DNA of 64,000 bases from Flavobacterium cheniae (GTDB taxonomy: Bacteria; Bacteroidota; Bacteroidia; Flavobacteriales; Flavobacteriaceae), in contig NZ_SNZC01000003.1 in assembly GCF_004363695.1 (NCBI RefSeq), forward strand, positions 278,901 through 342,900, given 5' to 3'. Positions 8,695-16,621 of the stretch are shown one piece after another. Below the pieces are notes generated by a model that was not told the DNA's origin, made no database searches, and worked only from the letters and a program-made list of their open reading frames with translations. Both the position numbers and the translations under genes were made by a program. Within the stretch, counting starts at the first letter, position 1. The number at the start of each line of letters is the position of its first letter.

Positions 8695-8773
8695 TACAGA
8701 CAAGCCAATGGCTTGTCTCAACAGCCAAGATTAAAAGGCAAATAAGTACAGACAAGTCATTGACTTGTCTCAA
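8695..8773. repeat. Two copies of a 27-bp palindromic repeat
   Basis: Copies lie at 8695-8721 and 8747-8773. Each begins TACAGACAAG and ends CTTGTCTCAA around a 10-bp inverted repeat with one central base. Copy 1 has inner arms GCCA/TGGC, copy 2 GTCA/TGAC, so the substitution in one arm is matched in the other. Copy 2 ends 19 bp before the mazG ATG. The copies resemble REP/BIME-like intergenic elements. Confidence 0.8.
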
Positions 8774-8791
8774 TATAAAATTTTACGAATA

Positions 8792-9565
8792 ATGAACACA
8801 CGCCAACAACAACTACAAGCTTTCAATCGCCTTTTAGATATTATGGACGATTTACGCGAAAAATGTCCGTGGGATAAAAAGCAAACGCTTGAAAGTTTAC
8901 GTCATTTGACGATTGAAGAAACTTACGAATTAGGCGATGCAATCTTAGACAACGATTTGCAAGAAATCAAAAAAGAGTTGGGCGATGTATTGTTACACAT
9001 TGTTTTTTATGCAAAAATTGGCAGCGAAACCAATGATTTTGATATCGCTGATGTAGCGAATTCCATTTGTGATAAATTAATCGATCGTCATCCGCATATT
9101 TACGGCGATGTGGTAGTGGCTGACGAAGAAGAAGTAAAGCAAAATTGGGAAAAACTAAAACTGAAAGAAGGCAAAAAATCAGTATTAGAAGGTGTGCCAA
9201 AAAGTTTACCGGCGTTAGTAAAAGCAAGTCGCATTCAAGATAAGGTAAAAGGTGTTGGATTTGATTGGGAAGAACCGCATCAAGTTTGGGACAAAGTGCA
9301 AGAAGAACTAAACGAACTCCAAGTTGAAGTACAAGCTGGCAATCAAGATAAAATAGAAGCCGAATTTGGCGATGTTTTGTTCTCCATGATAAATTATGCC
9401 AGATTCTTAAAAGTAAATCCAGAAGACGCCTTAGAACGCACCAATAAAAAATTCATTAAACGTTTTCAATATTTAGAAAGCAAAGCCACCGAATTAGGCA
9501 AACCTTTAATGGATATGACGCTAGCCGAAATGGATGTTTTTTGGGAAGAAGCGAAGAAGCTTTAA
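8792..9565 (+). CDS. mazG: Nucleoside triphosphate pyrophosphohydrolase MazG
   Basis: The frame opens at a TTG at 8765, but that part is encoded by the palindromic repeat, and the family N-terminus fits the ATG at 8792 (MNTRQQQLQAF). The product is 257 residues, as in E. coli MazG, with two MazG domains. The first has CPWDKKQTLESLRHLTIEETYEL and GDVLLHIVFYAKI with the E-x-x-E...E-x-x-D metal site; the second has VQEELNELQVEV and EFGDVLFSMINYARF. It hydrolyses NTPs and dNTPs to monophosphates, cleaning the pool and lowering (p)ppGpp in some bacteria. Very secure call. Confidence 0.95.
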   Translation: MNTRQQQLQAFNRLLDIMDDLREKCPWDKKQTLESLRHLTIEETYELGDAILDNDLQEIKKELGDVLLHIVFYAKIGSETNDFDIADVANSICDKLIDRHPHIYGDVVVADEEEVKQNWEKLKLKEGKKSVLEGVPKSLPALVKASRIQDKVKGVGFDWEEPHQVWDKVQEELNELQVEVQAGNQDKIEAEFGDVLFSMINYARFLKVNPEDALERTNKKFIKRFQYLESKATELGKPLMDMTLAEMDVFWEEAKKL

Positions 9566-9598
9566 TTGACAATTAATAATTAACAATTCATAATTCAC

Positions 9599-9886
9599 AT
9601 GTACTACGCAGTAATTTTTACCTCTACCAGAACCGAAGTAGAAGCAGGTTATGCCGAAATGGCAATAAAAATGGTGGAACTAGCCAAAGCACAACCTGGA
9701 TATATAGGCATGGAAAGCGCACGAAGCGAAATTGGAATTACCGTTTCGTATTGGGAAAGCTTGGAAGCCATAAAAAACTGGAAAGCCAATATGGAACATT
9801 TTGAAGCGCAAGAAAAAGGTAGAACTACTTGGTACAAAAATTACAAAGTAAGAATTGCTAAAGTGGAGAGGGAATATGAGTTTTAA
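9599..9886 (+). CDS. Antibiotic biosynthesis monooxygenase (ABM)-fold protein
   Basis: A 95-residue single-domain protein with a ferredoxin-like ABM fold: MYYAVIFTSTRT as first strand, QPGYIGMESARSEIGITVSYWES in the middle, and KAQ/HFEAQEKGRTTWYKNYKVRIAKVERE at the end. These are typical of the small YqjZ-type ABM family, including the conserved Tyr-Trp and His positions. The substrate is unknown; such proteins are small oxygenases or stress-related proteins. It follows mazG by 33 bp of very A+T-rich sequence and probably shares its transcript. Confidence 0.8.
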   Translation: MYYAVIFTSTRTEVEAGYAEMAIKMVELAKAQPGYIGMESARSEIGITVSYWESLEAIKNWKANMEHFEAQEKGRTTWYKNYKVRIAKVEREYEF

Positions 9887-9933
9887 GTAATTTTAACGTT
9901 TTGCAAACTGCTGTTAGGAGTTCGTTTTTTTAT

Positions 9934-11154
9934 TTATTTAACTTTTTCTAATATTTTCATTGTGGCTTCTGTTCCTGTTCTTTTACAATTTTCTTCATAA
10001 TCTAAACTTGCATCCAAGCCAAATTCAGACATAATTTCTTTTCGCAATTCTTGATTTTTTGGATTTCTTAAATCATACTCTGTTTTGTAATGCGGTTCAC
10101 GATTAAAGTCAAAAATATTATTATTTTTTATTGTTTCAACTATGTCAACTTTCCAATAACTTGTACTAAAACCACAAGAATAATAACCATAAGGATTTTG
10201 CATAAATCTAGATGTACTATTTTCAGGCAAAAATATGTTTTCTCCACTTATGTATTTATTGAATTTAGTGATAGGAAGTTCTTTATGAATAAATCCCCAT
10301 TGAAGAAAAACATTTGTACTTCCATAACTAATGCTTCTACCATAAGACATTGGATATTCAAATTCTTTTTCCTCAAGCTTTTTATAACCAATTATTTCAT
10401 ATTCTCCATAATGTAAATGATTATCCATCATAAAATCTGACGGCAACGCCGTTAGATTTTCTAATATTTTGATATCAATCTTTTTTTCTGTGGAGATAAA
10501 TGGATATAATTGAACCAAAACTGGTGTTCCCATTAATAAATTTAAACCGTGGTTTTTTACCAATAAATTATTTTTTCTTAATTTATTTATATCAAGTAAA
10601 ATTCTCCCAAATCCATAATTTTTTCTGTCAATTTTGTATGTAAAAAAATCCCCCGATTTATATTTTACATTTTTCTTTTTGAAATTTTTGAAAGCATTAA
10701 TTTGTTCAATATGAAGTTCATCCGAGTTTTTTATAAAATCATCAACCCAAAAATCCAATTTGTTTTCTGGTTTTTGTTTTTTGTCTTCCCAATAACTTGA
10801 ATAAAAAGTTGTTTTAGTCGTGTGATTTCCAATTAATAAATATCCGAAGTTATTTAATGAGAAATACACACCAATTGGAGTTTTTGTTGATAGAACAGAT
10901 GCAGTCAGTTTTTGTTCTTTTCCTTTAGTTGTTTTTGGCAATATGATTTCTCTGTTTTTTGTCAGTTCGTCATATTGGTATTCTACATATTGAGTTGAGC
11001 TTGAAATTATATGTTTTTTTATTGTATTATTTTCAAAATACAAAATGCTCGGTTCACGATAAGTATCACCTTTTAATATTACTTTTTCCCAATTTGGTTT
11101 TACTTTTTCAAGTCCAAAATATTCTCTTTCTTTATTTGATAATTCAAAATTCAT
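9934..11154 (-). CDS. Hypothetical protein with Imm26-like domain
   Basis: A 406-residue protein without signal peptide or membrane segments. Residues ~165-350 begin VKYKSGDFFTYKIDRKNYGFGRILLDI and continue GTPVLVQLYPFIS and LPSDFMMDNHLHYGEYEIIG; this order resembles the Imm26 (HocA-like) immunity-protein family, in which a GD-F-x-I...YGFGR motif is typical. The N-terminal ~150 residues are unassigned and the C-terminal ~40 are helical. It is alone on its strand between mazG/ABM and DUF349. No toxin gene is adjacent. The assignment rests on memory of the motif, so confidence is moderate. Confidence 0.5.
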   Translation of the reverse strand: MNFELSNKEREYFGLEKVKPNWEKVILKGDTYREPSILYFENNTIKKHIISSSTQYVEYQYDELTKNREIILPKTTKGKEQKLTASVLSTKTPIGVYFSLNNFGYLLIGNHTTKTTFYSSYWEDKKQKPENKLDFWVDDFIKNSDELHIEQINAFKNFKKKNVKYKSGDFFTYKIDRKNYGFGRILLDINKLRKNNLLVKNHGLNLLMGTPVLVQLYPFISTEKKIDIKILENLTALPSDFMMDNHLHYGEYEIIGYKKLEEKEFEYPMSYGRSISYGSTNVFLQWGFIHKELPITKFNKYISGENIFLPENSTSRFMQNPYGYYSCGFSTSYWKVDIVETIKNNNIFDFNREPHYKTEYDLRNPKNQELRKEIMSEFGLDASLDYEENCKRTGTEATMKILEKVK

Positions 11155-11295
11155 TCTGTTTCGGATTTTTTTTGGTAAAATGACGCCTAACTAGTAAATT
11201 ACTTCAAGTAATTATACAAAAATAACAAATTTCTTACAATGCTTGCTGAAGTTCTTCTTCATATTTAATATAAGTTATAAACAAGCAAAAAAAAA

Positions 11296-11319
11296 AATCC
11301 CGAGCCTTAACTCGGGATT
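11296..11319 (-). terminator. Terminator of the DUF349 gene
   Basis: A perfect 9-bp G+C-rich stem (arms 11296-11304 and 11311-11319) with a 6-nt loop. The A-run on its left is a U-tract on the minus strand, so it ends the DUF349 transcript. Confidence 0.85.
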
Positions 11320-11324
11320 CAATC

Positions 11325-13208
11325 TTACATATTTTTAATTTGCTGTAGCTTTTCTTTCCACAATTTCAAGTCGTCTTTGTGGCGTTCAATGTTTTTCTGA
11401 ACTTCTTTAATAAAAGGATTTTCACCTTTAGAACTACTACTAATAAACTGAATGTTGTTCTCTAATTGGAAAATTTCGCTTTGTACTTCGTCGATTTTCT
11501 TTCTAATAAAGAATTGCTCTTGTTCTAAAGCACGTTTGTCATCGTTGTCGCTCATTTGCTCTAAACGGTTGCTAAAACGCATCATTTCGGTGTCTTTTTT
11601 AGACATACTTAGTTTCTCAAACAAGGCATCTAAAATCTTATTGAATTTTCCTTCAATGTGTCTTCTGTTAAAAGGCACTTTTCCAAAAGTTTTCCAAGTA
11701 GCAATGTGTTCTTTTATCGCATCTAAATCCGCTTTGTGTTCGCCAGTTAATGTAAACGATTTCAACTCTTCTAAAAATGCTTTTTTCTTTTCAAATGCTT
11801 CTACTTCTTCACCCGTTTCAGCATTTTTAGCTTCGTGCATTCTGTCAAAATACGCATTACATGCATCTTTAAAGTCTTTCCAAATACTATCCGAATATTT
11901 ACGAGGCACATGTCCAATTTTTTTCCAATCGTCCTGAATTTTCTTCATAACTGGAGTAGTCGCAGCGAAATCGGTACTTTCTTTTAACGATTTTGCTTTT
12001 TCAACTAATTCCAATTTCTTAGTTAAATTCTCGTGTTGCTCGTGTTTGATATCTTTATAGAAAACGTTTTTGTGTGCATTAAAAGCTCGAACCGCATTTT
12101 TAAATTTAGCCCAAGTTTCCTCAGTTTCTTCCGCTGGAACTTTACCTGCTTTGAAGAACGCTTCGCGCAACGCTTCCATTTTCTTAATTTGTGCTTGCCA
12201 TCCACTGTGCGAATCGATTTTCTCGGTTCCTAAAGCTTCAATCAGCACTATAATTTCGTTTTTAACCGCTAAGTTATCCGTTTCTTTTCCTCTTGCTACT
12301 GCGTATAAAGCTTCGCGCTTATCGTGCATTTGTTTGGTGATTTCGCTGAATTCGTCCCAAATCGCTTCTCTGTGTTCACGATCAACTGGTCCAATTTCTT
12401 CTTTCCAAACGCGGTGTAACAATTGCAATTCACGGAACGCTTTCATTACATCTTCTTCGTTTAGCAATTCTTTCGCTTTAGCAATAATTTGTTGCTTTTG
12501 CTCTAAATTGTGTTTCAAATCTAAATCACGCGCTTCTTTGTCCAAATGCATAATGTCGTAAAAACGCTCAATATGAAAATGGTAATTGTTCCACAAGATG
12601 TTGTATTTGTCTCTTGGAATCGCACCTGCATTTTTCCAACGCTCACGAATGTCGTTTACTTTTTTGAACATATCGCCAATATTCGAATCACCAGAATCGA
12701 TTAAGTTTTTCAACTCGTCGATTAAGCCTTCACGAACGGCAAAATTTTGCTCTAAATTGTTTTGTAATTGTTTGAAATGTTTGGCTTTGCTTGCTTTGTA
12801 AGCGTTGTAAATGCCATCAAACTTATTTTTTAAAGGAAAGTGATACTCAAAATCTAAACCTTCTTCGTTGTTTTGAGCCAAGAATTCCTCTTTTTTCTCG
12901 TCTATAAAATGGTGGTATTTGTCCGAAAAAGCTTTTCTAATGCCTTCTACATGGTCTTTAATCGCCATTACTTTTTCGTTGTTGACTAATTTTTCTAGCT
13001 CATCGGTTAAGGCTTCCATCGACATCGCATCGTAATCCAATACCGGAATTTCATGCTTTTCTTTTATCGAATCATCTTCGCTTTCTTCTGCATTAGAATT
13101 GTCTATTTCCTCTAATACCGATTGACTAATAATGGTAACGCCATCTAATTGTTCCATTTGGTCTTGTCCATCTGCGTTATGCAGGTTATCATGTGTTGCT
13201 TCTGACAT
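11325..13208 (-). CDS. DUF349 domain-containing protein
   Basis: A 627-residue, highly charged, helical protein. After an acidic N-terminus (residues 1-70) there are several repeats of the three-helix DUF349 unit, recognisable by W-K spaced motifs such as IRERWKNAGAIPRDKYNILWNNY, LLHRVWKEEIGPVDREHREAIWDEF, MKKIQDDWKKIGHVPRKYSDSIWKDF and IATWKTFGKVPFNRRHIEGKFN. The last ~90 residues look like a coiled coil. No catalytic motif is known for the family. The protein is predicted cytosolic. It has its own strong terminator and no operon partner. Confidence 0.9.
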   Translation of the reverse strand: MSEATHDNLHNADGQDQMEQLDGVTIISQSVLEEIDNSNAEESEDDSIKEKHEIPVLDYDAMSMEALTDELEKLVNNEKVMAIKDHVEGIRKAFSDKYHHFIDEKKEEFLAQNNEEGLDFEYHFPLKNKFDGIYNAYKASKAKHFKQLQNNLEQNFAVREGLIDELKNLIDSGDSNIGDMFKKVNDIRERWKNAGAIPRDKYNILWNNYHFHIERFYDIMHLDKEARDLDLKHNLEQKQQIIAKAKELLNEEDVMKAFRELQLLHRVWKEEIGPVDREHREAIWDEFSEITKQMHDKREALYAVARGKETDNLAVKNEIIVLIEALGTEKIDSHSGWQAQIKKMEALREAFFKAGKVPAEETEETWAKFKNAVRAFNAHKNVFYKDIKHEQHENLTKKLELVEKAKSLKESTDFAATTPVMKKIQDDWKKIGHVPRKYSDSIWKDFKDACNAYFDRMHEAKNAETGEEVEAFEKKKAFLEELKSFTLTGEHKADLDAIKEHIATWKTFGKVPFNRRHIEGKFNKILDALFEKLSMSKKDTEMMRFSNRLEQMSDNDDKRALEQEQFFIRKKIDEVQSEIFQLENNIQFISSSSKGENPFIKEVQKNIERHKDDLKLWKEKLQQIKNM

Positions 13209-13363
13209 TGTGTAAATGCTTAAGGTTACTAATATTGTGTGAAGATACTAAAGCACTCCGAAAATTCAAAAAAAATCGTCCAATTATCGCTTATTTTCTT
13301 TGAAACGAGTGTTTTGGGCTTTCTTAAGAATTGTTTACAGACAATTTCTTGCTAACCATTGAA

Positions 13364-13993
13364 TTATTGTGGAATTTTTATTTCTGATTTAACAACTTGA
13401 TTATCATAGTTTGTTTCCCAGTAATGGATGTAAATAGAATCTTTTTTATAATCGACTTTTAATGAGTCGATTTCTTCGGGAAAATAGAGATCTTCTACTT
13501 CTTTTTCGAAAAACAAACCTTTTTTGTAAACCAATATTTTTGGAGGTGCCATTACACCCACAAAGCTAGTTTGAATTCTTAGATTTTTATCTTCATAACA
13601 TATTTTTTCAAAAGGAGAAATCGTTCGACCTATGATTGAAAATACTATAACAACTCCAAGAAATGGAATTAGAAGTAATAAAGGAAAAATAAGAGGTAAA
13701 ATACTGAGAAAACTAAAGTACGTTTTTTCTAATTTGTTTAAAACTGATTTTTGAGCAAAAAGATTATAGAAAATCCCCGAAAGTAAAACAATGAATGTTA
13801 CGATTCTTCCTGTCCAAATTCCTCTAATTTGAAGTTCGAGAATTAATAAAACAATTGTGATTGTAATCGTAAAGTAGTGTAAATATTTGAGATAAATTGA
13901 AAGTTCTGGATTTAGTCTATGATCATTTTTCTTCCAGTCTTTGATTTTGAAAGCATAGAGAATCAGTAATAAAATTGAAACTACAAATATCAT
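13364..13993 (-). CDS. Hypothetical membrane protein
   Basis: A 209-residue protein I do not recognise. It has about four hydrophobic segments in the first ~125 residues (starting MIFVVSILLLILYAF, then around residues 35-55, 65-80 and 95-125), followed by a soluble beta-rich tail (ISPFEKICYEDKNLRIQTSF onward). It begins 3 bp after the aroE stop codon, so it is very likely translated from the aroE transcript, though a functional link is not implied. Confidence 0.65.
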   Translation of the reverse strand: MIFVVSILLLILYAFKIKDWKKNDHRLNPELSIYLKYLHYFTITITIVLLILELQIRGIWTGRIVTFIVLLSGIFYNLFAQKSVLNKLEKTYFSFLSILPLIFPLLLLIPFLGVVIVFSIIGRTISPFEKICYEDKNLRIQTSFVGVMAPPKILVYKKGLFFEKEVEDLYFPEEIDSLKVDYKKDSIYIHYWETNYDNQVVKSEIKIPQ

Positions 13994-13996
13994 AAT

Positions 13997-14752
13997 CTAC
14001 TCATTCCAAATCTTCCAAGCCTTCTCCGCCTGTAAAACTAACATTTCATAACCGTTTTTAGTCACGGCGCCTTTTGCTTTGGCTTTTCTTAAAAATGCAG
14101 TTTCTTCTGGATTGTAAATTAAGTCGTAGGCAATGTGTTTTTTGGTAAACAAACTGTAGTCTAAATTCGGACAATCCTCCACATTAGGATGTGTTCCTAC
14201 TGGAGTCGTATTGATGACAATCGTATATTCTTCAAAAATTGAAGCGTCTAATTCTTCGTATTTAAACTGAAATTCATCTGCTGTTCTCGAAACGAAATCA
14301 TATTCAATTTTTAAGCTTCGTAAGGCGTAAGCGATTGCTTTACTAGCACCACCAGTTCCTAAAATCAAAGCTTTTTTATGATGGTCTTTCAATAAAGGTT
14401 TTATTGATTTTTTGAATCCGTGGTAATCGGTATTATAACCTTTTAGCTTTTTCTTTTTGGAAATCGTAACGCAATTTACGGCACCAATTTTCTTAGCTGT
14501 TTTAGATAATTTATCCAAATACGGAATAATCTCTTCTTTGTACGGAATCGTCACGTTTAAACCACGTAACCCTTTAATTTCGGTAATTACTTTTGGAAAC
14601 TCTTTGATGCTTTCAATGTCGTAATTCTTGTATTCGCAATTGTCAAAATGACCAATTTCAAACTTCTCATTGAAATATTTTTTTGAAAAAGAATAGCTTA
14701 TGTTTCGACCAATTAAGCCAAATTTTAACTGTTTTTTTGTTTTCTTTTTCAT
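13997..14752 (-). CDS. aroE: Shikimate dehydrogenase
   Basis: A 251-residue protein that reduces 3-dehydroshikimate with NADPH in aromatic amino-acid synthesis. Motifs: GLIGRNISYSFSKKYFNEKF with the substrate-binding Ser-x-Ser, LRGLNVTIPYKEEI with the catalytic Lys, NTDYHGF with the conserved Asp, the nucleotide-binding LGTGGASKAIAYAL, and NGYEMLVLQAEKAW with the conserved Gln. Length is slightly shorter than E. coli AroE (272), as usual in Bacteroidota. The first residues (MKKKTKKQLK) are basic. Secure call. Confidence 0.95.
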   Translation of the reverse strand: MKKKTKKQLKFGLIGRNISYSFSKKYFNEKFEIGHFDNCEYKNYDIESIKEFPKVITEIKGLRGLNVTIPYKEEIIPYLDKLSKTAKKIGAVNCVTISKKKKLKGYNTDYHGFKKSIKPLLKDHHKKALILGTGGASKAIAYALRSLKIEYDFVSRTADEFQFKYEELDASIFEEYTIVINTTPVGTHPNVEDCPNLDYSLFTKKHIAYDLIYNPEETAFLRKAKAKGAVTKNGYEMLVLQAEKAWKIWNE

Positions 14753-14783
14753 TGGTAAAAGATTTTCAGAGTTTATAAAGAAT

Positions 14784-14791
14784 CAAATTTA
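14784..14791 (-). promoter_or_regulatory. Predicted -7 element of aroE
   Basis: The minus strand reads TAAATTTG, an exact TAnnTTTG match 31 bp upstream of the aroE ATG. No convincing -33 box is seen. Confidence 0.4.
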
Positions 14792-14852
14792 AATAGTATT
14801 TTATTATAAATTGTTAAGACAATGTTTATTTTTTAAATTAAGTGAAATAAAA

Positions 14853-15497
14853 TTATTCTTTTGCTAGTTTCTTTTTAATTATCTTAATGATAACAGGAGA
14901 AACAGAAACAAGTGTTATTAATAAAATAACCAAATCAAAATTTTCTTTCACCCAAACGACTTGACCTAAGAAGTAACCTAAAAAGGTTAAGCTGGTTACC
15001 CAAATAAAAGCGCCTAACACACAAAAAACAATATATTTAATGTACGGCATGCTTCCTGCTCCAGCAACAAAAGGTGCAATGGTTCTTAATACGGGAACAA
15101 AACGAGCCATGATGATTGCTTTTCCACCATTTTTTTCGAAGAAAGTTTCGGTATGAGTGATGTATTCTTTTTTAAGAAAAAGGATTTTCTTTTTTTGCTT
15201 TATGAGATTGCCAAATTTATTTCCTACGAAGTAGTTTAAATTATCACCAAGCAAAGCTGCAATAATTAATAACGGAATGATGATTGACATGCTCAATTGT
15301 CCTGTAGAAGCAGCAATTACACCAATAGCAAAAAGCAAAGAATCTCCTGGTAAAAGTGGCATAAAAACGAAGCCAGTTTCTGCAAAAATAACTAAGAATA
15401 AGATTAAGTAAATTAGGTAATCGTATTGAATAATTAAGTCTTGTATTATGGTTAAAGGATCATTTAGAAAGGCAGATAAAAAATCGATAATTTCCAT
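14853..15497 (-). CDS. DedA-family membrane protein (SNARE-associated/VTT domain)
   Basis: A 214-residue integral membrane protein with about five or six hydrophobic stretches. Family motifs are ETGFVFMPLLPGDSLLFAIG near residue 41 (conserved E and GDS) and ARFVPVLRTIAPFVAGAGSM near residue 131 (the essential R-x-x-P...R). DedA proteins are thought to flip or recycle lipid carriers such as undecaprenyl phosphate or phosphatidylethanolamine and to keep membrane potential. It lies in a set of minus-strand genes, with ~100 bp on each side, so is probably its own transcript. Confidence 0.92.
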   Translation of the reverse strand: MEIIDFLSAFLNDPLTIIQDLIIQYDYLIYLILFLVIFAETGFVFMPLLPGDSLLFAIGVIAASTGQLSMSIIIPLLIIAALLGDNLNYFVGNKFGNLIKQKKKILFLKKEYITHTETFFEKNGGKAIIMARFVPVLRTIAPFVAGAGSMPYIKYIVFCVLGAFIWVTSLTFLGYFLGQVVWVKENFDLVILLITLVSVSPVIIKIIKKKLAKE

Positions 15498-15595
15498 TTG
15501 GATTGTAGGTTGTTTTAATTTATTACTTAAAAAAAAATAGTTTTAATGAATTTTTAGAAATTGAGGTATTGATTGTAGAACGCTATTTTTTATAT

Positions 15596-16564
15596 TTAGT
15601 TTCTCCCTAATTTACTTGCCATTTTTTCCATTCCAAAAATCACAAAAAATCCTAAAATAGCCAATACGATTGCCATTGCAATTTGCGGTTCGCCCTCAAA
15701 ATTTTGTGGTAAAATACTTTTGTCAATATAAGGCACCACTTCGCCGTGGCTGTTGATTCTGGTTTCTAAAACTTGTTTCCAAGGCCAAACTTTATTTAAT
15801 GAACCAACCATGAATCCAACTAATAAGGTTAATGTTGTGTTTTTATGATGGGCAAACATCCAATGTAATACTTTAGAAAACGATTTTAATCCGATAATAC
15901 AACCAAGAGCAAAAACACCTAATTTTAATAAAGCTTGTGTTAAGATTTCGGAATTGGCTGTAGTTAAGCCTTCTCTAAAAGTATTGATAGTTCCAATTAC
16001 AGTTTCATAAGAACCCATTAAAAGCAAAATGAAAGCACCTGAAATTCCGGGTAAAATCATCGCAATAATGGCAATAAAACCCGATAAAAATAAATACCAA
16101 TAACTATCAGGAGAACTCACTGGACGCGCAATAGTAATGTAATAGGAAACGGTAATTCCGATTAGTAAAAATAAAATATCAACTAATTTCCAACTCGTAA
16201 TTTCTTTCCAAATTAAAGTAATACTCGCAATAATTAATCCAAAGAAAAACGACCAAACTAAAATAGGCTGGGTTTCTAATAAATGCGTAATTACTTTTGA
16301 AAAAGTCAAAATACTGATTCCAATTCCAGAAAGTAAAGCCAATAAAAAACTACCATTTACTTGCTTCCAAGCAGCTTTTAAGCCTTCATTTTTTAATGTT
16401 TTTAAAACGGAAATATTCACATTATTAATGCTATCAATTAATTCTTGATAAATTCCAGAAATAAAAGCAATAGTTCCACCAGAAACACCAGGAACTACAT
16501 CGGCAGCGCCCATCGCTAAACCTTTAAGTGTAATAATTAGATAATCGGGAAAAAGTTTTCTCAT
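15596..16564 (-). CDS. DUF368 membrane protein (undecaprenyl-phosphate flippase family)
   Basis: A 322-residue polytopic protein with about eight hydrophobic segments. The N-terminal GMAMGAADVVPGVSGGT-like motif (here LAMGAADVVPGVSGGTIAF) and the second copy MILPGISGAFILLLMGSYE are diagnostic of DUF368. Members were recently linked to recycling of undecaprenyl phosphate across the inner membrane (PopT-type). The DedA gene next to it belongs to the other family with this role, which makes the neighbourhood notable. A terminator hairpin just upstream belongs to the TPR gene. Confidence 0.92.
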   Translation of the reverse strand: MRKLFPDYLIITLKGLAMGAADVVPGVSGGTIAFISGIYQELIDSINNVNISVLKTLKNEGLKAAWKQVNGSFLLALLSGIGISILTFSKVITHLLETQPILVWSFFFGLIIASITLIWKEITSWKLVDILFLLIGITVSYYITIARPVSSPDSYWYLFLSGFIAIIAMILPGISGAFILLLMGSYETVIGTINTFREGLTTANSEILTQALLKLGVFALGCIIGLKSFSKVLHWMFAHHKNTTLTLLVGFMVGSLNKVWPWKQVLETRINSHGEVVPYIDKSILPQNFEGEPQIAMAIVLAILGFFVIFGMEKMASKLGRN

Positions 16565-16574
16565 GACAATAAAA

Positions 16575-16600
16575 ATTCCAAAGTATTGCTACTTTGGAAT
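16575..16600 (-). terminator. Terminator of the TPR-protein gene
   Basis: A perfect 11-bp stem (16575-16585 with 16590-16600) and 4-nt loop; on the minus strand a T-run follows. It ends the TPR gene at 16622 and precedes the DUF368 start. Confidence 0.8.
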
Positions 16601-16621
16601 GGGTTAAGGGTTGTTTGTTCT

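Noticed and set aside
8765..8791. TTG start for mazG
   Set aside because: This stretch is encoded by the palindromic repeat; the MazG family N-terminus matches the ATG at 8792.
11452..12561. Long antisense frames opposite the DUF349 gene (about 160 codons each)
   Set aside because: They lie in the complementary strand of a clear DUF349 protein, are Ser/Leu/Cys-rich shadow translations of its biased codons and have no family motif, signal or promoter.
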